NCBI GenBank assembly: GCA_963966185.1
Contig: CAWZYM010000139.1
Location: 779,221-843,220 of the forward strand
DNA: 64,000 nt
Direction: 5' to 3'
From: Rhabditoides inermis
Lineage: Eukaryota; Nematoda; Chromadorea; Rhabditida; Rhabditidae
Made by a program: the position numbers and the translations under genes. A model generated the notes under the pieces. The model was not told the DNA's origin, did no database searches, and saw only the letters and a program-made list of their open reading frames with translations. Below are positions 1 through 12,249 of the stretch, piece by piece; the stretch's first letter is position 1, and every line of letters begins with the position of its first letter.

Positions 1-305
1 CATACATCTGCAGTGTACTCATTGCCACTCACGGCTGTATGGAATGAGAACAATCTCCTGTCCGCGATCATTTGCAAAGCCATACCAATCAAAGAGCTGA
101 AAGCAGACACAAATGCACATATGGACACCATGAATCGCTCACATCTGACACGACTCGCTTGATTGCCGATAGGGGAGAGTTCCTCTGTAAGTATCGTAAC
201 CCACACACATCACTCGTAGAAAGGAAGTGAACAAGACAAGCGAGAGACTAGCGAGAATCAGTGCCTACCATGCGCACTTCCTTCCCACTATCCCACACTA
301 CGCAC
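1..305. other. Unassigned left edge
   Basis: This should hold the 3' exon(s) of the minus-strand lectin/EGF-like gene or its downstream flank. I could not identify an exon with a clear acceptor and stop in phase. Confidence 0.3.
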
Positions 306-3300
306 CTCGAGGGGGATGAGGACGAAGAGCGAGGTCTCGGGACAGGTAAAGCAGAGCAGGCCGGGCGGCGCGGGCTTGGCACTAGAAGGGTACTGGTACG
401 AGGCCTGCAGGTCGCGGTAGCCTGCCGGGCACTCGCACGACACGCCGTCAGCCGCGCACACAGACGTCGACGGACAGTTGCACTCGCCTAAACCGTCTCT
501 CCATTCCACTCAATCGCCGTAGTGCTCCAATATTTATTGTGGGAGAGAGGGAGAAGGCACGCACCGACCGCCTCGACGTCGTTGTGCAGGCTGGCTTCGC
601 ACAGCAACGGCAGCGGCGTGAACCAGGCCACGTCGACGAAGCGCACGTTGCCGTTGACGCGCAGCAGGGCGAGCGTCGACGCGCCGCCGTCCGCCGACAG
701 CCGAGCCTCGCGCGGACCCGACGCCAGCCGCCACGAGTCGTGGTGCGGCACGTTCGCCTACCACAACCTTACACCACCAACCACACCGCAGCCCCAACCT
801 GCGCGTTTGTCTTGGCAGATGTGAACATTTGCCAAGCGGTTGCGTCGGCGAACTTTGTGAAGTCTTTGGCGGCGCCCGGGACACGAACGGGGTGGATCTG
901 ACAAGGGGTTGAATCACTCGGGGAGAAGGGGGCACTAACGGGTCCGACGAGCGACAGGTCGCCCTTGAACAGATAGGCCACGTCGACGGGACTGTGATCG
1001 TCATCGAAGAACAAGCGGCACTTCTCGTGCAGCCGCTGGTTCGCCTGTCAAACGTCCGCATCTCATGCAATGCGTCACAAACACAAACGATACCTTTTTG
1101 ATCTCCGCAGGTGTGTTGCTCTTCATGTGAACGACGTGGTGATTGTAGGTGAGATACAGACACGAGTTTCTGTCCTTATCGAAGAACGTTTCCATTCGCA
1201 GCTCCTCTCGATTTATGTTGCACCATTTCACCAGACACTCATCTGCAATCGATATCTCATTCAGGGGCAATCAGAAAACAATCGTAGACAAACAACTGAC
1301 AGTTTGGCCGCACGTTTTGCACACACACCACCCAGTGCCTGCAACATAGTTATTCGAGAAAACAAACGATGATAACTTGTACCTTTCGTCGTCATCGGTA
1401 ACCAGTTTGGGTGTTCCTCGAGAACTCCTGGTCACAAACTGCGCGTGGCTCAGCGAAGTGGCATATTTGTCTGCAACATAGTGCATGTCTCGTGGATGCC
1501 ACTGACCACCAACCATCGCTGTGAGAGGCTGTAGCTGTGGAGCGGCCGCTTCCCCGCCTATTCAGCCATACAGAACCGATCGAACTCGCCTCAGTCAGCC
1601 CTGAAACAGACACCGTCGACGCGTCAACGGTGTGACGGCGCGACTCACGTGTCAGCAGGGCGCCGATCGTGTGCGTGGTCGACTCGAGTGGTAGCGCGCC
1701 GTCCTCGCCGCACTTGGCTACTCTCTCCGCGTATCTCATCTGAATCGAGAAGAGAACTATTTTCAATTTGAACACGATGCATATAGTGTTCGGAGTTTAG
1801 GCTCCTATTGACGGCAAAAAAATTGAATTCACGCGCGAAAAGACTGTGGGGAGAGAAGAGACGCAGACAGTTAGCGCCCCGCTCTCTCACTTTCCCATTA
1901 TAATCTCGCATTAAAAATAGTCTGTCCGGCGACTGTACCTTAGTGCGAACTTTGTAGCACTGCGATTGAATGAAGGTGTATCCGAAAGGGCACGCAGACA
2001 AGAGCTCTAAATTAAGTTTGAGGTCAGTCTTTTATCACACCGTATCTGTAAGAATCGGACACTTTTTGGGCATGTGGTTACTAGGAGCTATGCAGGCGCA
2101 TACAAGGATTATCGAAGGTCCTCTACAAGATGTATAGGGTCGTTTTTGTCAAATATGCAAATTTGGCCCATTAAGGGACCACTACCTCAAATCGGTCAAT
2201 TTTTACCAAAACACTTGAAATAAGAGCTCGTTCGATTCCTTATCAGATTCTAAGAACTTTTTCATATAAAATGTTTTCGAAAAAAATAAGTTCAAAAAAG
2301 TTCAAAAAGATGAAAAATTTGCATATTTTTGATTTTTTTGAAAATGTTGCTGACCTGAGAAGCAAGAATAATTAGCACCATTTGAAAGAGCGTGTTTTGT
2401 TTGGTCTACATGATTTTTATGAAGAAAATCAATCCTGACATCATCTGCCATCCAGACGGTTGAAAGTGGTCCGGAAAGCGATGTTTCGGCATTTTTCGAT
2501 TTTTCGCCCTGTGTCACTGCGAAGAAGCAAAAAGCAAATACACCATGATAATCTACGCACTTTGTTTAGTATATGGACGTGTTTTCATGAAAATCTATCA
2601 TGACGTCATCTGCCATCCAGTCCGGACAAGTCCGGACTCCGGTGGTCCGGACAAGTTTGCAGTTATTGTGCACCTTTAATTATCATTTCAAACTATCAAA
2701 AAGATATCTCAAGATCCAAGATTCTCGCTCGTGTGATTCAGTGCATTCCCGTTTGCTGTTTTTGTTCGCTATCCCGCTCAAGTTTTTCGTTGACCCATAT
2801 CCGTTGGTTGTACTGGATAGTGCAAATGCAACCGTCTGGATGGCAGATGACGTCATGATAGATTTTCATGAAAACACGTCCATATACTAAACAAAGTGCG
2901 TAGATTATCATGGTGTATTTGCTTTTTGCTTCTTCGCAGTGACACAGGGCGACAAATCGAAAAATGCCGAAATATCGCTTTCCGGACCACTTTCAACCGT
3001 CTGGATGGCAGATGATGTCAGGATTGATTTTCTTCATAAAAATCATGTAGACCAAACAAAAAACGCTCTTTCAAATGGTGCTAATTATTCTTGCTTCTCA
3101 GGTCAGCAACATTTTCAAAAAAATCGAAATATGCAAATTTTTCATTTTTCAGATCATAACTTTTTTGAACTTATTATTTTCGAAAAACATTTTTTTATGA
3201 AAAAGTTTTTAGAATTTGATAAGGAATCGAACGAGCTCTTATTTGAAGTGTTTTGGCAAAAATTGATCGATTTGAGGTAGTGGTCCCTTAATAAGCCAAA

Positions 3301-4114
3301 TTTGCATATTTGACAAAAACGACCCTATACATCTTGTAGAGAACCTTTGATAATCCTTGTATGCGCCGGCATAGCTCCTAGTAACCACCTCGTCCGATTC
3401 TTACAGAGACGGTGTGTTATTGATCAGTCAAACTGTAGTCAGTTTTTCGAAAGCCATTCGGGAGTGTTTCGAAGTTTCGAAGACATAGCAAGGCATCCCG
3501 TAGTGTTCGGGAATGTTCGGGGATATTCCGAAGGCAATTCGAGAGTGTTCTGAGGGCAATTCGAAAGGCAATTCCGAAGCGTTTCGGAGGCATTCGGGAG
3601 TGTTTTGAAGAGACTGACCGCAACTTGACCCACTCACCGAATTGGCATGTGAAGGCGGCGGCGGTCTTGTCCTTGATGACTCCCGTGTACATCTGCGACT
3701 GACAGAAGCGACGCGCGTTCATCTCAGTGTCCACGAATTGAATCTGAATGGTGGGATGACTGGGTGGAACGAGTCCACTATCCACCTCTTTCTCGCACTG
3801 CCTTCCATCGTTCGAGAGTCGGCCGGTCGGCCCCCAGTAGTTGTGCGCACAGAACACCGAAAACTCCTCTGAGCCCGCCACTGACTCCGCGTCTGCAACC
3901 CAAACAACATCACAGCACGCAATCATTGGTCGATAATCAACGATAGTCGATCGATATCCATGCTCCTAGTGATCGCCGTCCTCGATCCGGTCAGAGTGAT
4001 ATCGATGGGTATCGATTGATTCGTGTGTCACAGAGGCCGGTGCGTACCGGTGGTGGCGGCTCGGGCGGAGTGGAGGAGAAGGAGGAGGTGTAAGGCTGCG
4101 ACGAGATGCCGCAT
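306..4114 (-). CDS. Secreted C-type-lectin/EGF-like protein (3' end not found)
   Basis: Built from exons 4048-4114, 3638-3892, 1939-2008, 1649-1739, 1383-1518, about 1094-1255, 940-1044, 799-897, 569-757 and 306-487, read right to left. The first exon starts MRHLVAALHLLLLLHSARA, a clear signal peptide, so the product enters the secretory pathway. Cysteine-containing segments follow. The third exon has CPFGYTFIQSQCYKV, typical of the start of a C-type-lectin-like fold. The exon at 569-757 ends in a Trp/Cys-rich stretch (VAWFTPLPLLCEA). The exon at 306-487 has closely spaced cysteines (CNCPSTSVCAADGVSCECP), EGF-like. The joint between 1383-1518 and 1094-1255 does not keep phase in my model, so one boundary there is wrong. 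Further 3' exons must lie left of 306. A 1.4 kb foldback element sits in the intron after 3638. The family call is inference from motifs. Confidence 0.5.
2034..3416. mobile_element. Foldback element with about 588 bp inverted arms
   Basis: Positions 2034-2621 and 2829-3416 are inverted copies of each other with only scattered differences, separated by about 207 bp. Matching landmarks are CTGTAAGAATCGGAC near 2046 and its complement near 3391, the ATATGCAAATTTG blocks at 2154 and 3303, and the GACGTCATCTGCCATCCAG block at 2602 and its complement at 2832. The spacer holds a short run of TCCGGAC repeats. No transposase-like reading frame is visible, so this is a non-autonomous foldback or MITE-like element. 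It lies in an intron of the lectin/EGF-like gene. I could not define a target-site duplication with certainty. Confidence 0.85.
3430..3620. repeat. Degenerate short tandem repeats (TTCGGGA/GTTCGAAG type)
   Basis: A run of imperfect repeats built on variations of GGCATTCGGGAGTGTTTCGAAG. The first and last units (near 3456 and 3590) are the most alike. It fills the intron between the foldback element and the exon at 3638. Confidence 0.6.
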
Positions 4115-5817
4115 CACAGGGAGGAGAGGGCGAGAGGGATGGATGGAGTGGCGAAGGACGCCGCCGCGCGCCTTTTACACCACCCACCACACCACGCTAA
4201 TCGGCGAGTCGCCGGGTCGTCTCCAGTCCTGATGACAAGCAATCGGAATATGCAGATCAGCGAGACGTGTCATTTCACACACGTGCTGAACGAGAAGAGG
4301 TTGTGGGACGGGTGGTTGATGAGAGTCGCCAGGATGCATCAATCCGCCACTATGATTGGCCGGTCGGTTCGGCCGGTCGAGGCGACTCCTCGCGTGTCGC
4401 TCTCCCTCGGCAGTTCATCCCTCCCTGTGCGTGATACTGACCCTCAAAACGCAACCACCAAAAAGTTGGGAATTCAACAGGGGTCTGTTGTTTTTTCTAA
4501 CCATCTTAAAGGAACACGACTCTAAATTCCGTACCTTCATAAACTACGACTGCCATATGGAAGTATGGAAGATTATAAAAATACAACAAGGCATTCGCGG
4601 CCCGGCCGTAGTGTCACTCATTTGTTCACTGGCCGGTGAACTCAGACGCACGCTACGCATCAGTTCGGGGCTCAAGCAATTTAGCAAAACTTGTGGCAGC
4701 GAAAGGAATTAAACCCGCGGTGAACAGATCACTGGCTGCGCTCGCTAGACACTAGGCTAAATGATCATGACAGCAATTTCGCAGAAACCGACTATGACTA
4801 TGAGCTTGATTTTCTGTAACATAGGAGACGCGTTGCGTGTGCGTCGCGTGCGTTTAAATTCACGCAAATCAGTGAACGCGCGCCGGGCCGTGGCATTAGA
4901 GGATCTATATCTCGGAAGACATAAAAGTATCTTGCCCACGGACACCTCCGAAGAGAGAAACCAAGGTCTCGATTGTGCGCGGAGGAGCCCGGCGACAAGA
5001 GAGAGAACCATGAAAAACCATTTCTACAGTCCCCCGGAGACACGACCACAACACACATCAAGAAATATAGGTTTATGATCGATGGCAAAGGAGTATGGTG
5101 AGAAAAAGGGACAGGGAAGACATGCCTGCTCTCAAAGCTGGCTGGTCATCGTGGTGTGCATCCGACTTGACTGCCAGAGCTCCTCGAGCTCTTCTTATGT
5201 GGTGGTGAGTGTGCTAGAGCCCCTGTCGAGAGTAGATCTGTAGATCGGTCCGTCTCCCTCAGTAGCCGACGGCACGGTGCTATCAGTGATTGGTCCGCCA
5301 ACTACACACAACACACAAATCAACAAACATATATTTACCAGTTCTCTCTACGAAATAAAAACTTCGCGGCTCCCACGTGTTCCAATCGTTTTTAAAACAC
5401 ATACCATCTGCACAATTGTCCCCGAGATACACTATATCTACAAAATATATTGAAAAAAATTCGTTTCTGCATGTTCTGTTCATTCATTTTCAACAAATAG
5501 TTTGATTTTGAAAAGTTATGATATTTTCATGTTCGTTCATGTGCTAATCATAGTTTTGGAACGAAATTTAGAGTGGTATGTTCCTCAAACCAACCGCGAA
5601 TAGCCTTACAATCGGTATTATTGAAATTTTCTGAAGTAGAATTCAATAGACGCCAAACATCATGTAGTGCAAACAGAGCAAACGACTTGGACAGAATTTC
5701 AAGTGTCCTAATTGCTAGTTCCGCACAGGACTTAAGTCATCAACGTTGTTTGTCACAAAGACGGTTTACAAGCACTTTCTGAAATGCAATGAGCACACTG
5801 TTTCAAGTCGACTCATC
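4115..5817. other. Intergenic stretch without a recognisable gene
   Basis: The 5' flank of the minus-strand lectin/EGF-like gene, then about 1.7 kb in which I see no convincing exon chain. Open frames here lack homology-like motifs and splice signals in phase. Confidence 0.5.
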
Positions 5818-6096
5818 ATGAAGGTTCTCTTCGTCTCTCTCGTTGTTGTCTTGGGTCTTTCGGTGGGAGAGCCTTGTCATCCTTATCTCCTTATATATCT
5901 TTCTCCCTCTCTCCTCCTCTCTCTCCCCTCTCTTCATATTGACTATGTCTTTCTTCATTTTAGGGCGCTTTGTCCTTCCCTCCCACCAGAAAGCGCGAGG
6001 TAGAACAGACGTATAGCTTCCACTTTTCGCTAACTTCTTCTGATTTAGGTATCGTTCGAAGACGATCGTATCGCCCGCTCCTTCCCTATTATTTAA
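5818..6096 (+). CDS. Putative small secreted peptide precursor, 42 aa
   Basis: Three short exons, 5818-5862, 5964-5999 and 6049-6096, join in phase 0 and sum to 129 bases including TAA. Exon 1 encodes MKVLFVSLVVVLGLS, a textbook hydrophobic signal peptide that stops exactly at a GTGGG donor. Exons 2 and 3 add GALSFPPTRKRE and VSFEDDRIARSFPII. The mature part carries an RKR basic cluster, as seen in propeptides processed by furin/Kex2-like convertases. I do not recognise a family. A neuropeptide-like, antimicrobial or other secreted role is possible. Donor and acceptor signals are plausible (TTTTAG, ATTTAG), but there is no obvious AATAAA just downstream. Chance assembly of tiny exons cannot be excluded. 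Confidence 0.4.
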
Positions 6097-6359
6097 TCGT
6101 CTTTTCGTAATTGTGATGCACCGTCATGTTATGGTCAATCACAGACTTCGAGGTGGATCGAACCAGTCCTTGAGATTGATGAGTGACTCAATTTGAATTG
6201 ACATCATTTCCTTTCGCTTACTATCACAGCGGATTGATCACTTTTAGACCACGTAACACCCAATAGAGGAAAATTCTCGGGGATGGGTATCGCAACGCGG
6301 CCGCCACTCGCGCGGTCGGCGCGCAGGCGGACATGTAAACGAGGCATTTCGGCCAATGG

Positions 6360-6522
6360 GCCCCATTATACTTTCACGCTGACGCTGACGCGACGCTGAC
6401 CCTCCCGTTCAAAAGATGCACCTATCGATTTTGATCACGATGCGTCAACGAAATCAATAGTTGCATCTTTTGCACGGGAGCGTGAGCGTCGCGTGAGCGT
6501 GAGCGTGAAAGTATAATGGAAC
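6360..6522. mobile_element. Short palindromic MITE-like element (about 73 bp arms)
   Basis: 6360-6432 and 6450-6522 are inverted copies. CCATTATACTTTCACGCT at the left returns as its complement at the right end, followed inward by runs of CGCTGACG on one side and CGTGAGCG on the other, then CAAAAGATGCA. The central loop is about 17 bp. Transcripts would form a near-complete hairpin. No coding capacity. Confidence 0.85.
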
Positions 6523-6948
6523 CTAATGGGCGGTCGGTATGGCTAACGTGCCTGCAGGCCGCAGCGCACGCGACAAAGACGCGGCGCGGCGCCCCGCCCT
6601 TGAAAAAAGTTGTTCCGAAAAATAGTGAGATTTTTTAGTGAGACATTTTTAACGTCTACTCACCTACCAAACGAGCCAAACAGAGAACGATATTTAAAAA
6701 AAACGTCACTGTTACAAGAAAATCAGATGCTTCTGACTGCGTGTTTCAGTCATTTCTGTCATGTACTTTGGCAGAGTAACACACATATTAGATTTGTAGC
6801 GAATGTTTAACGAAGCCTTCTCTTCAAACTTTTATCGGTAATTTTTACTCGAACATGATACACTAAACCTAAACAGTACCAATACAAGACCACCTACGAT
6901 GTAGTTATTTAATCGAAAGAGGAAACGAGGTATGTGTGTGTTTGTGTT

Positions 6949-7343
6949 TCAGTCGAACTCCTCGAACTCCATGTTCCACTTGGTGTCGTGCACGGACGGA
7001 AACCCGTACACCAACTGCATCCTGCCCTTGCTCGCATCGCTAGCGTGACCGCGGAAGCGCACCACTCCTGGTTAGGTATACGGTACATTGCCTCACATGG
7101 TAGGCGTGTACATACCGTGCGGCGTGATCTTCAGTTGGTGAGCGACGAACGACGGCGACGGTTTGTTGGCCTGAAAGGAGCGTGAGAGCGGGCGCCGATG
7201 GCGGTGCACATACGAAGTAGTCGTCTCCCTTGCACGTGTTGTCGTCGCCGCCGAAGAGAACAGTGTGCTGTGGACCGCCAGGCACCTTGTACTGCAGGTA
7301 GTGCAGGGCGTACGGGAACCTGCAACAATGGAGATGGGCGAGA

Positions 7344-7390
<47 letters not shown>

Positions 7391-7538
7391 AGGGAGAAAG
7401 GGAAGTACCTGTCGGGGAAATACACGGCGTACTCTTTTCCCATGAACACTTGGCTGATCCACTGTCTCGAGCATGAATAACCCACGTGCGTCTTGCTGCC
7501 GAAGATGTCCACCTGAACAGTTCTCTCTCTATCCTCTT

Positions 7539-7585
<47 letters not shown>

Positions 7586-8145
7586 TCCTCTGAACTCACC
7601 TCATAGTCGTGTGAGAGTTGGCCCATGAGGTAGTGGTTGCGCGGCTGGAACGCGATGAGAACCTCGTTGAACTGTACGGAGCGGGCCTGAATAAAGAAAA
7701 TAGCCACTCCTCCCCACCCCATCCTCCCCCTCTCCCTTCTCTTCTCCACTCACTTCCGGCTCGGTGAGGTACATCTGCGTGTTGGGGTTGTAGACGAGAA
7801 ACTTTCCGTAGGGCTGTAGGGTTCGATGGGGCACCTGCCAGCACACCCCTGTCATTACGGCAGTCACATACTGCACCGCACCCGAGTCGTCCACTTGAGC
7901 CAGCTGCAAACCGTTTCTCTTTTTCTCTCCCCCCCCCGCTCTCTCTTCCATTCAGTGTGAGTTCTTTCTACGCGACAAACACACCTGAATTCCTAATATG
8001 TACGAAGCATCGGAGACCCGTTCACAGTGCTGCTTCAGGTTGAACTAAAACATCAATTGATAATAATACGATAACGGAACGATAATCGATCGAAACCCAC
8101 ATGCTGGAACTTGATGGGGGTGGGCGTCTGAAATGAGAAGTATGA

Positions 8146-8182
<37 letters not shown>

Positions 8183-8297
8183 AGGGAGGGAGGGAAAAGG
8201 GAGAGGGGGAAGGAATCACCTTGGTTTCGGCGGTGGAAGAAGGGAGAAGAGAGAGGAGGAGGAGCGCTGCCAGGAGAGTTGCAAGGAGCGGACTCAT
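6949..8297 (-). CDS. Secreted protein of unknown family, about 260 aa
   Basis: Nine exons read right to left: 8220-8297, 8101-8127, 7985-8044, 7754-7903, about 7601-7687, 7409-7512, 7214-7320, 7117-7171, and 6949 to about 7073. All joins I checked keep phase. The start MSPLLATLLAALLLLSLLPS is a strong signal peptide. The body is soluble, with few cysteines (for example EHC-type in exon 3, GVCWQVPHRTLQPYGKF in exon 4, GYSCSRQW in exon 6, NTCKGDDYF in exon 7) and no later membrane segment. The C terminus ends KWNMEFEEFD followed by TGA at 6949. I do not recognise the family. CT/GA microsatellites lie in the introns at 7341-7390, 7530-7585 and 8149-8200, always pyrimidine-rich before the acceptor or purine-rich after the donor on the coding strand. 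Confidence 0.7.
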
Positions 8298-8977
8298 TGC
8301 ACCACGCAGCCAGCGGCAGAGAGAAGGTGGAAAGAAATGACTCGCTCATCGTCGCTCTTCGCACGTCTTCTGTAAGATTCAGACGGGGCCTTGTTTACAT
8401 ATAGGCCATTCCCCCCTTTCAGCGTACGGCAATATCGCTGGCTCGCCAGACAGACGAGAATTTTATGCAAATTTGCCCCGATTGTATGTTTTTTTTTGCT
8501 CAAACATGGTAAAAATGACGAAAATCGAAAAATCGAGCATTAGAGATCTCTGAGCATTCTATCTGGGCATCTTCTCCAGAAAACTGGGCGCTGTGCGATG
8601 AGTTTGAAGAGAGTAATTAAGTTTCGGAGCTTTCCCATTGGAAATCGAGTCAAAAACAAGGTTTTTGGACTCTAATTAGAGAACGGACGCGAAAAAAAAA
8701 TCAAAAATCGAACACTAGAGATCGATGAGAACTACTGATACCCATCACATATCAAAATTTTGTGAAAATTGCATTATTCTGAGATAGAGAACTCTGCTTC
8801 ATTAGACTTGCAAATGACCCTCATTTCCCTAAAAGAGACCGCCAAGCGCGCGAGTTGCGCCGCCGAATGGTCTCGCACGGGCCGATCACGGTCAAGTGAT
8901 GCCTCAAATGCTGTCTAGTAAACAATCGGCGAAATGACTGCCGTACGATGAACGGGGGGATGCCCTAAAAGTCGAGA

Positions 8978-9068
8978 AGAAGAAGATATAAGAAGAAGAT
9001 TATGGAAGATTATAGAAAATTATAGAATATTATAGAAGAGAAGAAGATTATAAATCGAGAAGAAGATC
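8978..9068. repeat. Simple repeat of GAAGAAGAT / ATTATAGAA units
   Basis: Purine-rich AGAAGAAG stretches alternate with five closely spaced ATTATAGAA/ATTATGGAA-type units. Looks like a slipped microsatellite. No coding content. Confidence 0.6.
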
Positions 9069-9359
9069 GCCGTCATATGTGATAGTATAATATCACGTTA
9101 TGATAATACATATGTATCACCTTTAACCTCTAACTAACACTAACCTCATCACATCTAACATATCACATCACTGTAAGTATGGGTTTAATGTGTCTACTCA
9201 TTGCTGCGCTTTCGTATATTTACATAGCTGGATGTTGAATTGGACACAAATTGCAAAGAATTGTTTGAATATTTGAATTCTACACGAGGTTGCACAGATC
9301 ACGAACGGATGTTACGGAAACTATGAGCACCGCCAAATTTGGAAGCAACTAATACACGA

Positions 9360-9445
9360 GCGATAGCAGGACTCGAATCTACGAGTGAGTGCAGTCGACA
9401 AATTTCTAGGCGATTGCGAATAGCTGACCAAGTGCGCTATTGTCG
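9360..9445 (-). pseudogene. tRNA-like relic with pol III A and B boxes
   Basis: On the minus strand there is an A-box-like TAGCGCACTTGG (9428-9439) and a B-box-like AGATTCGAGTCC (9369-9380). The spacing is longer than in a normal type I tRNA, and I cannot fold a good acceptor stem. A tRNA pseudogene or tRNA-derived SINE is the best guess. Confidence 0.35.
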
Positions 9446-11477
9446 ATTGCGGACTTGTCAGGAAGGCCAGGAACGTTTCATGGAGCGAGAATCTGCACGC
9501 TTGTCGGTTTGTGAGTAAAATAGACAATAATTATAATGAGACATAAGCATGAAAGACAAGTTGACTGAGATTGCGTGGAGTACGGCGTGCCCGGTGTCTC
9601 CTTGATGTTGCCAAATGACGCCCATCCTGCTGTTGTTCTACCCGCGAGATCCGCGGTAGGAGAGGAGTGTTCTTGGCGTTTGTGGCTCGTCCGAGGTGAC
9701 TATATTCCTCGTCCTCTTCGGTTGCCTGGCCGCCAAAATGGATATTCCCAGCCCCACATATCCACACCAGTTTTGTTGCCATAAAAATAAAATGTAGCAA
9801 CTGTGAGAGCAACGCATCAACACGGACATCATTTCAAGCACGCCCATGCTCGCAATGGAGCCAATGGGGGGGAGTTCGGAATAAAGCTGAACTTGGACTC
9901 CGGAGTGGTACGAGACCACCTCATTTTCGAGTACCTCGATTTCCGTAGACTAATGAATCAATATGAAAAGATTTTATGATATCATGACATCAGAAAGACT
10001 GTATCAGACTCATGAATGATAGTGAATCGATGAGGTTCTATCATTTGGAGATCAGTCGGCACACGATATCGCGGCATGGGAGGAGCGCAGTAGGGGGCTT
10101 TCGGGACGATATACTGCAATCAAGCGGTTAGGTGAGTCAGCGCCCCCCCCCCCCCAGTGGTCAGTCTTTTTGAAACTGCCTTCGAAGGCGCCAAGACACT
10201 GATCACACCTTCACGTAGCATTCGGTTGAGAGAAGTTGCAAATAAAAACTCACTTTGGTTTTCGTATAGGCAGCCGATTCCTCCTTCAACTTTCTGTGTT
10301 GGAATTCGGCGCGGCTCCACTCACTCTCCATTCACCCACACTCTCCATCCACCAAGTGTTAGTTCGAAACATTTATTTGTTGCGTTTTGTTTGTTATAAA
10401 ACATTTCTCACCTTCATATAAATTTGGTGAACCGACCGAAGCGGTGTTCGCATTCCGAATCGGCTCGTTTTGTTCCATTCGAATCCACACACTTCAACGG
10501 ACCGCGTGACTTCAGAGGACAGTCCACAAGACGCCTGAATACTCGTTTTATTTGTATAAAAAAGTACTTGCGTAAAAAGATGAACTTTGACTTAACCCAA
10601 TGCAGCAAAAGCACATGCAAAAAACGTTTACAAATATTAACACAAACCTGCACCTGTCTCTCCTCCCTTTCTCTCTTCTGTCTCCTACTTCTTACTAAGT
10701 CCTTACTCTCTGTTTATTGTTTATACCGTAGTGGTCACTTGTTAACAACAACAACGGACCATATCAGTATGCGCAGGGTTGTGTTAGTATTTGTGAACGT
10801 TTCATGCATGTGCTTTTGCTGCATTGGGTTGACAAAGTTCATCTCTTTATACGCAAGTACTTTTTTTTAAATAAAATATATGTGCTTCTGTTAAATTTCA
10901 TATAAATTTTTTGTATGTGCTGAATTATGACTATTCATCAGGTTTATATCAAAAACTAGTCTATTTTCCTTGTTTTCTCTCTCACTGTTCTTTCTCTCTT
11001 TCACTGCTCTCTCTCTCCCTCTTCCTTCTCTTCTCTCTCTCTCTCTCCCTTTCTCTTTCTCTCTGCCCTTCTCTCTCTGTATCTGTCATCTTCTTCTTCT
11101 GGATCGCCGTTACGTTCCACAAAACGTTTTTCTCGCATATTTTCTCACTACCAGTCGGCGTCGCGTTAACAGGGATCCTCGCCACTAACCGAGTGACAGC
11201 CGAACATCGAATGGTTCAGTAAGTAGAGGAGTTGTCTCCTAATATTCTGTCTCCGACAGTTCGAATCCTTCACAATACATCATGACACATTTGTTTTCAG
11301 ATTACTTTTGCAATGTTTTCCTTCGCGAAATATGACTGAATGTTCATGCAAGAACCTATATGCCTATCTGCAAATACCCTATCAGCAAACCTATATGCTG
11401 TTTATATATAATAATATTTATTCTAATTGCTCCAACAATTATTATACAAGATCAAGGTTTACAAAACTCTTATAGAT

Positions 11478-11672
11478 CAAGCAGCTATTAAGTTCCCAAA
11501 AATACAAAAAAATAATGTGAAATAAATGTCAAAAAATACCGAAAATGCGAAATAAAATGTCAAAAATTTTGTAAATTTTTACAATTTTCGCGCGCCCCAT
11601 TGCCAAAATGTCGAAAAATACGAAAAAATGTATTTTTGGAAATTTTGTCATTTTTTGAACTTAATAGCTGCT
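11478..11672. mobile_element. Small foldback element with matching 15+ bp ends
   Basis: AGCAGCTATTAAGTTC at the left end and GAACTTAATAGCTGCT at the right end are exact inverted repeats. Inside, AT-rich AAAATAC/GTATTTTT and TGTCAAAAA/TTTTTGACA-like blocks continue the symmetry imperfectly. Non-coding, MITE-like. Confidence 0.7.
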
Positions 11673-12249
11673 TCAGGGGACAAGTGAAACATGTGAAATG
11701 TGTGAAAGTTACAGTATCGCATCAATGAAAGATATAGAAAAGTGAAATAGGATGAATTGAAAACGTGCGGGGTTAATTTGTTGACTATTTCATAAACTCG
11801 ATGAGAAAGAAATGCTTTTACATTGTTTTTGTTAGGTTTTGACAGGGGAAAAACTTTTGTTGTGGCTCCGCGAGTCCGACTCGATCGAACCTAAAAAAAA
11901 ACGGATATAGTTTTTACTTCAACATTCGTATCGGTGATAACCGATTCTTAGAAATAAAATTTTAATTGCATTCGCACACATTTTTGTTCTAAAACAACAC
12001 AAAAAAACGTATTCAGATCCCTGTAATATTCAGTTTATACTTTCAATGTCCTTGCATTCGTGTCGTGTGTGTCTGCGTCTGTGCCCCCTTTGCGCTTCCC
12101 CGCCCATTTCCAAGCCCCGCCCACCCACTACGGACCGATTTGATGTTTGTTTTTTTTGTTTATTTATTTATTCATCTTTGTTTTACTGATTCTTTCAGTT
12201 TTTATTACTGTGCTTCGTTGTAATCTGGTGTGATCTATGCTAGAAGGGT

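Noticed and set aside
9531..9919. Overlapping frames on both strands
   Set aside because: No signal peptide, domain or splice logic; composition like random sequence.
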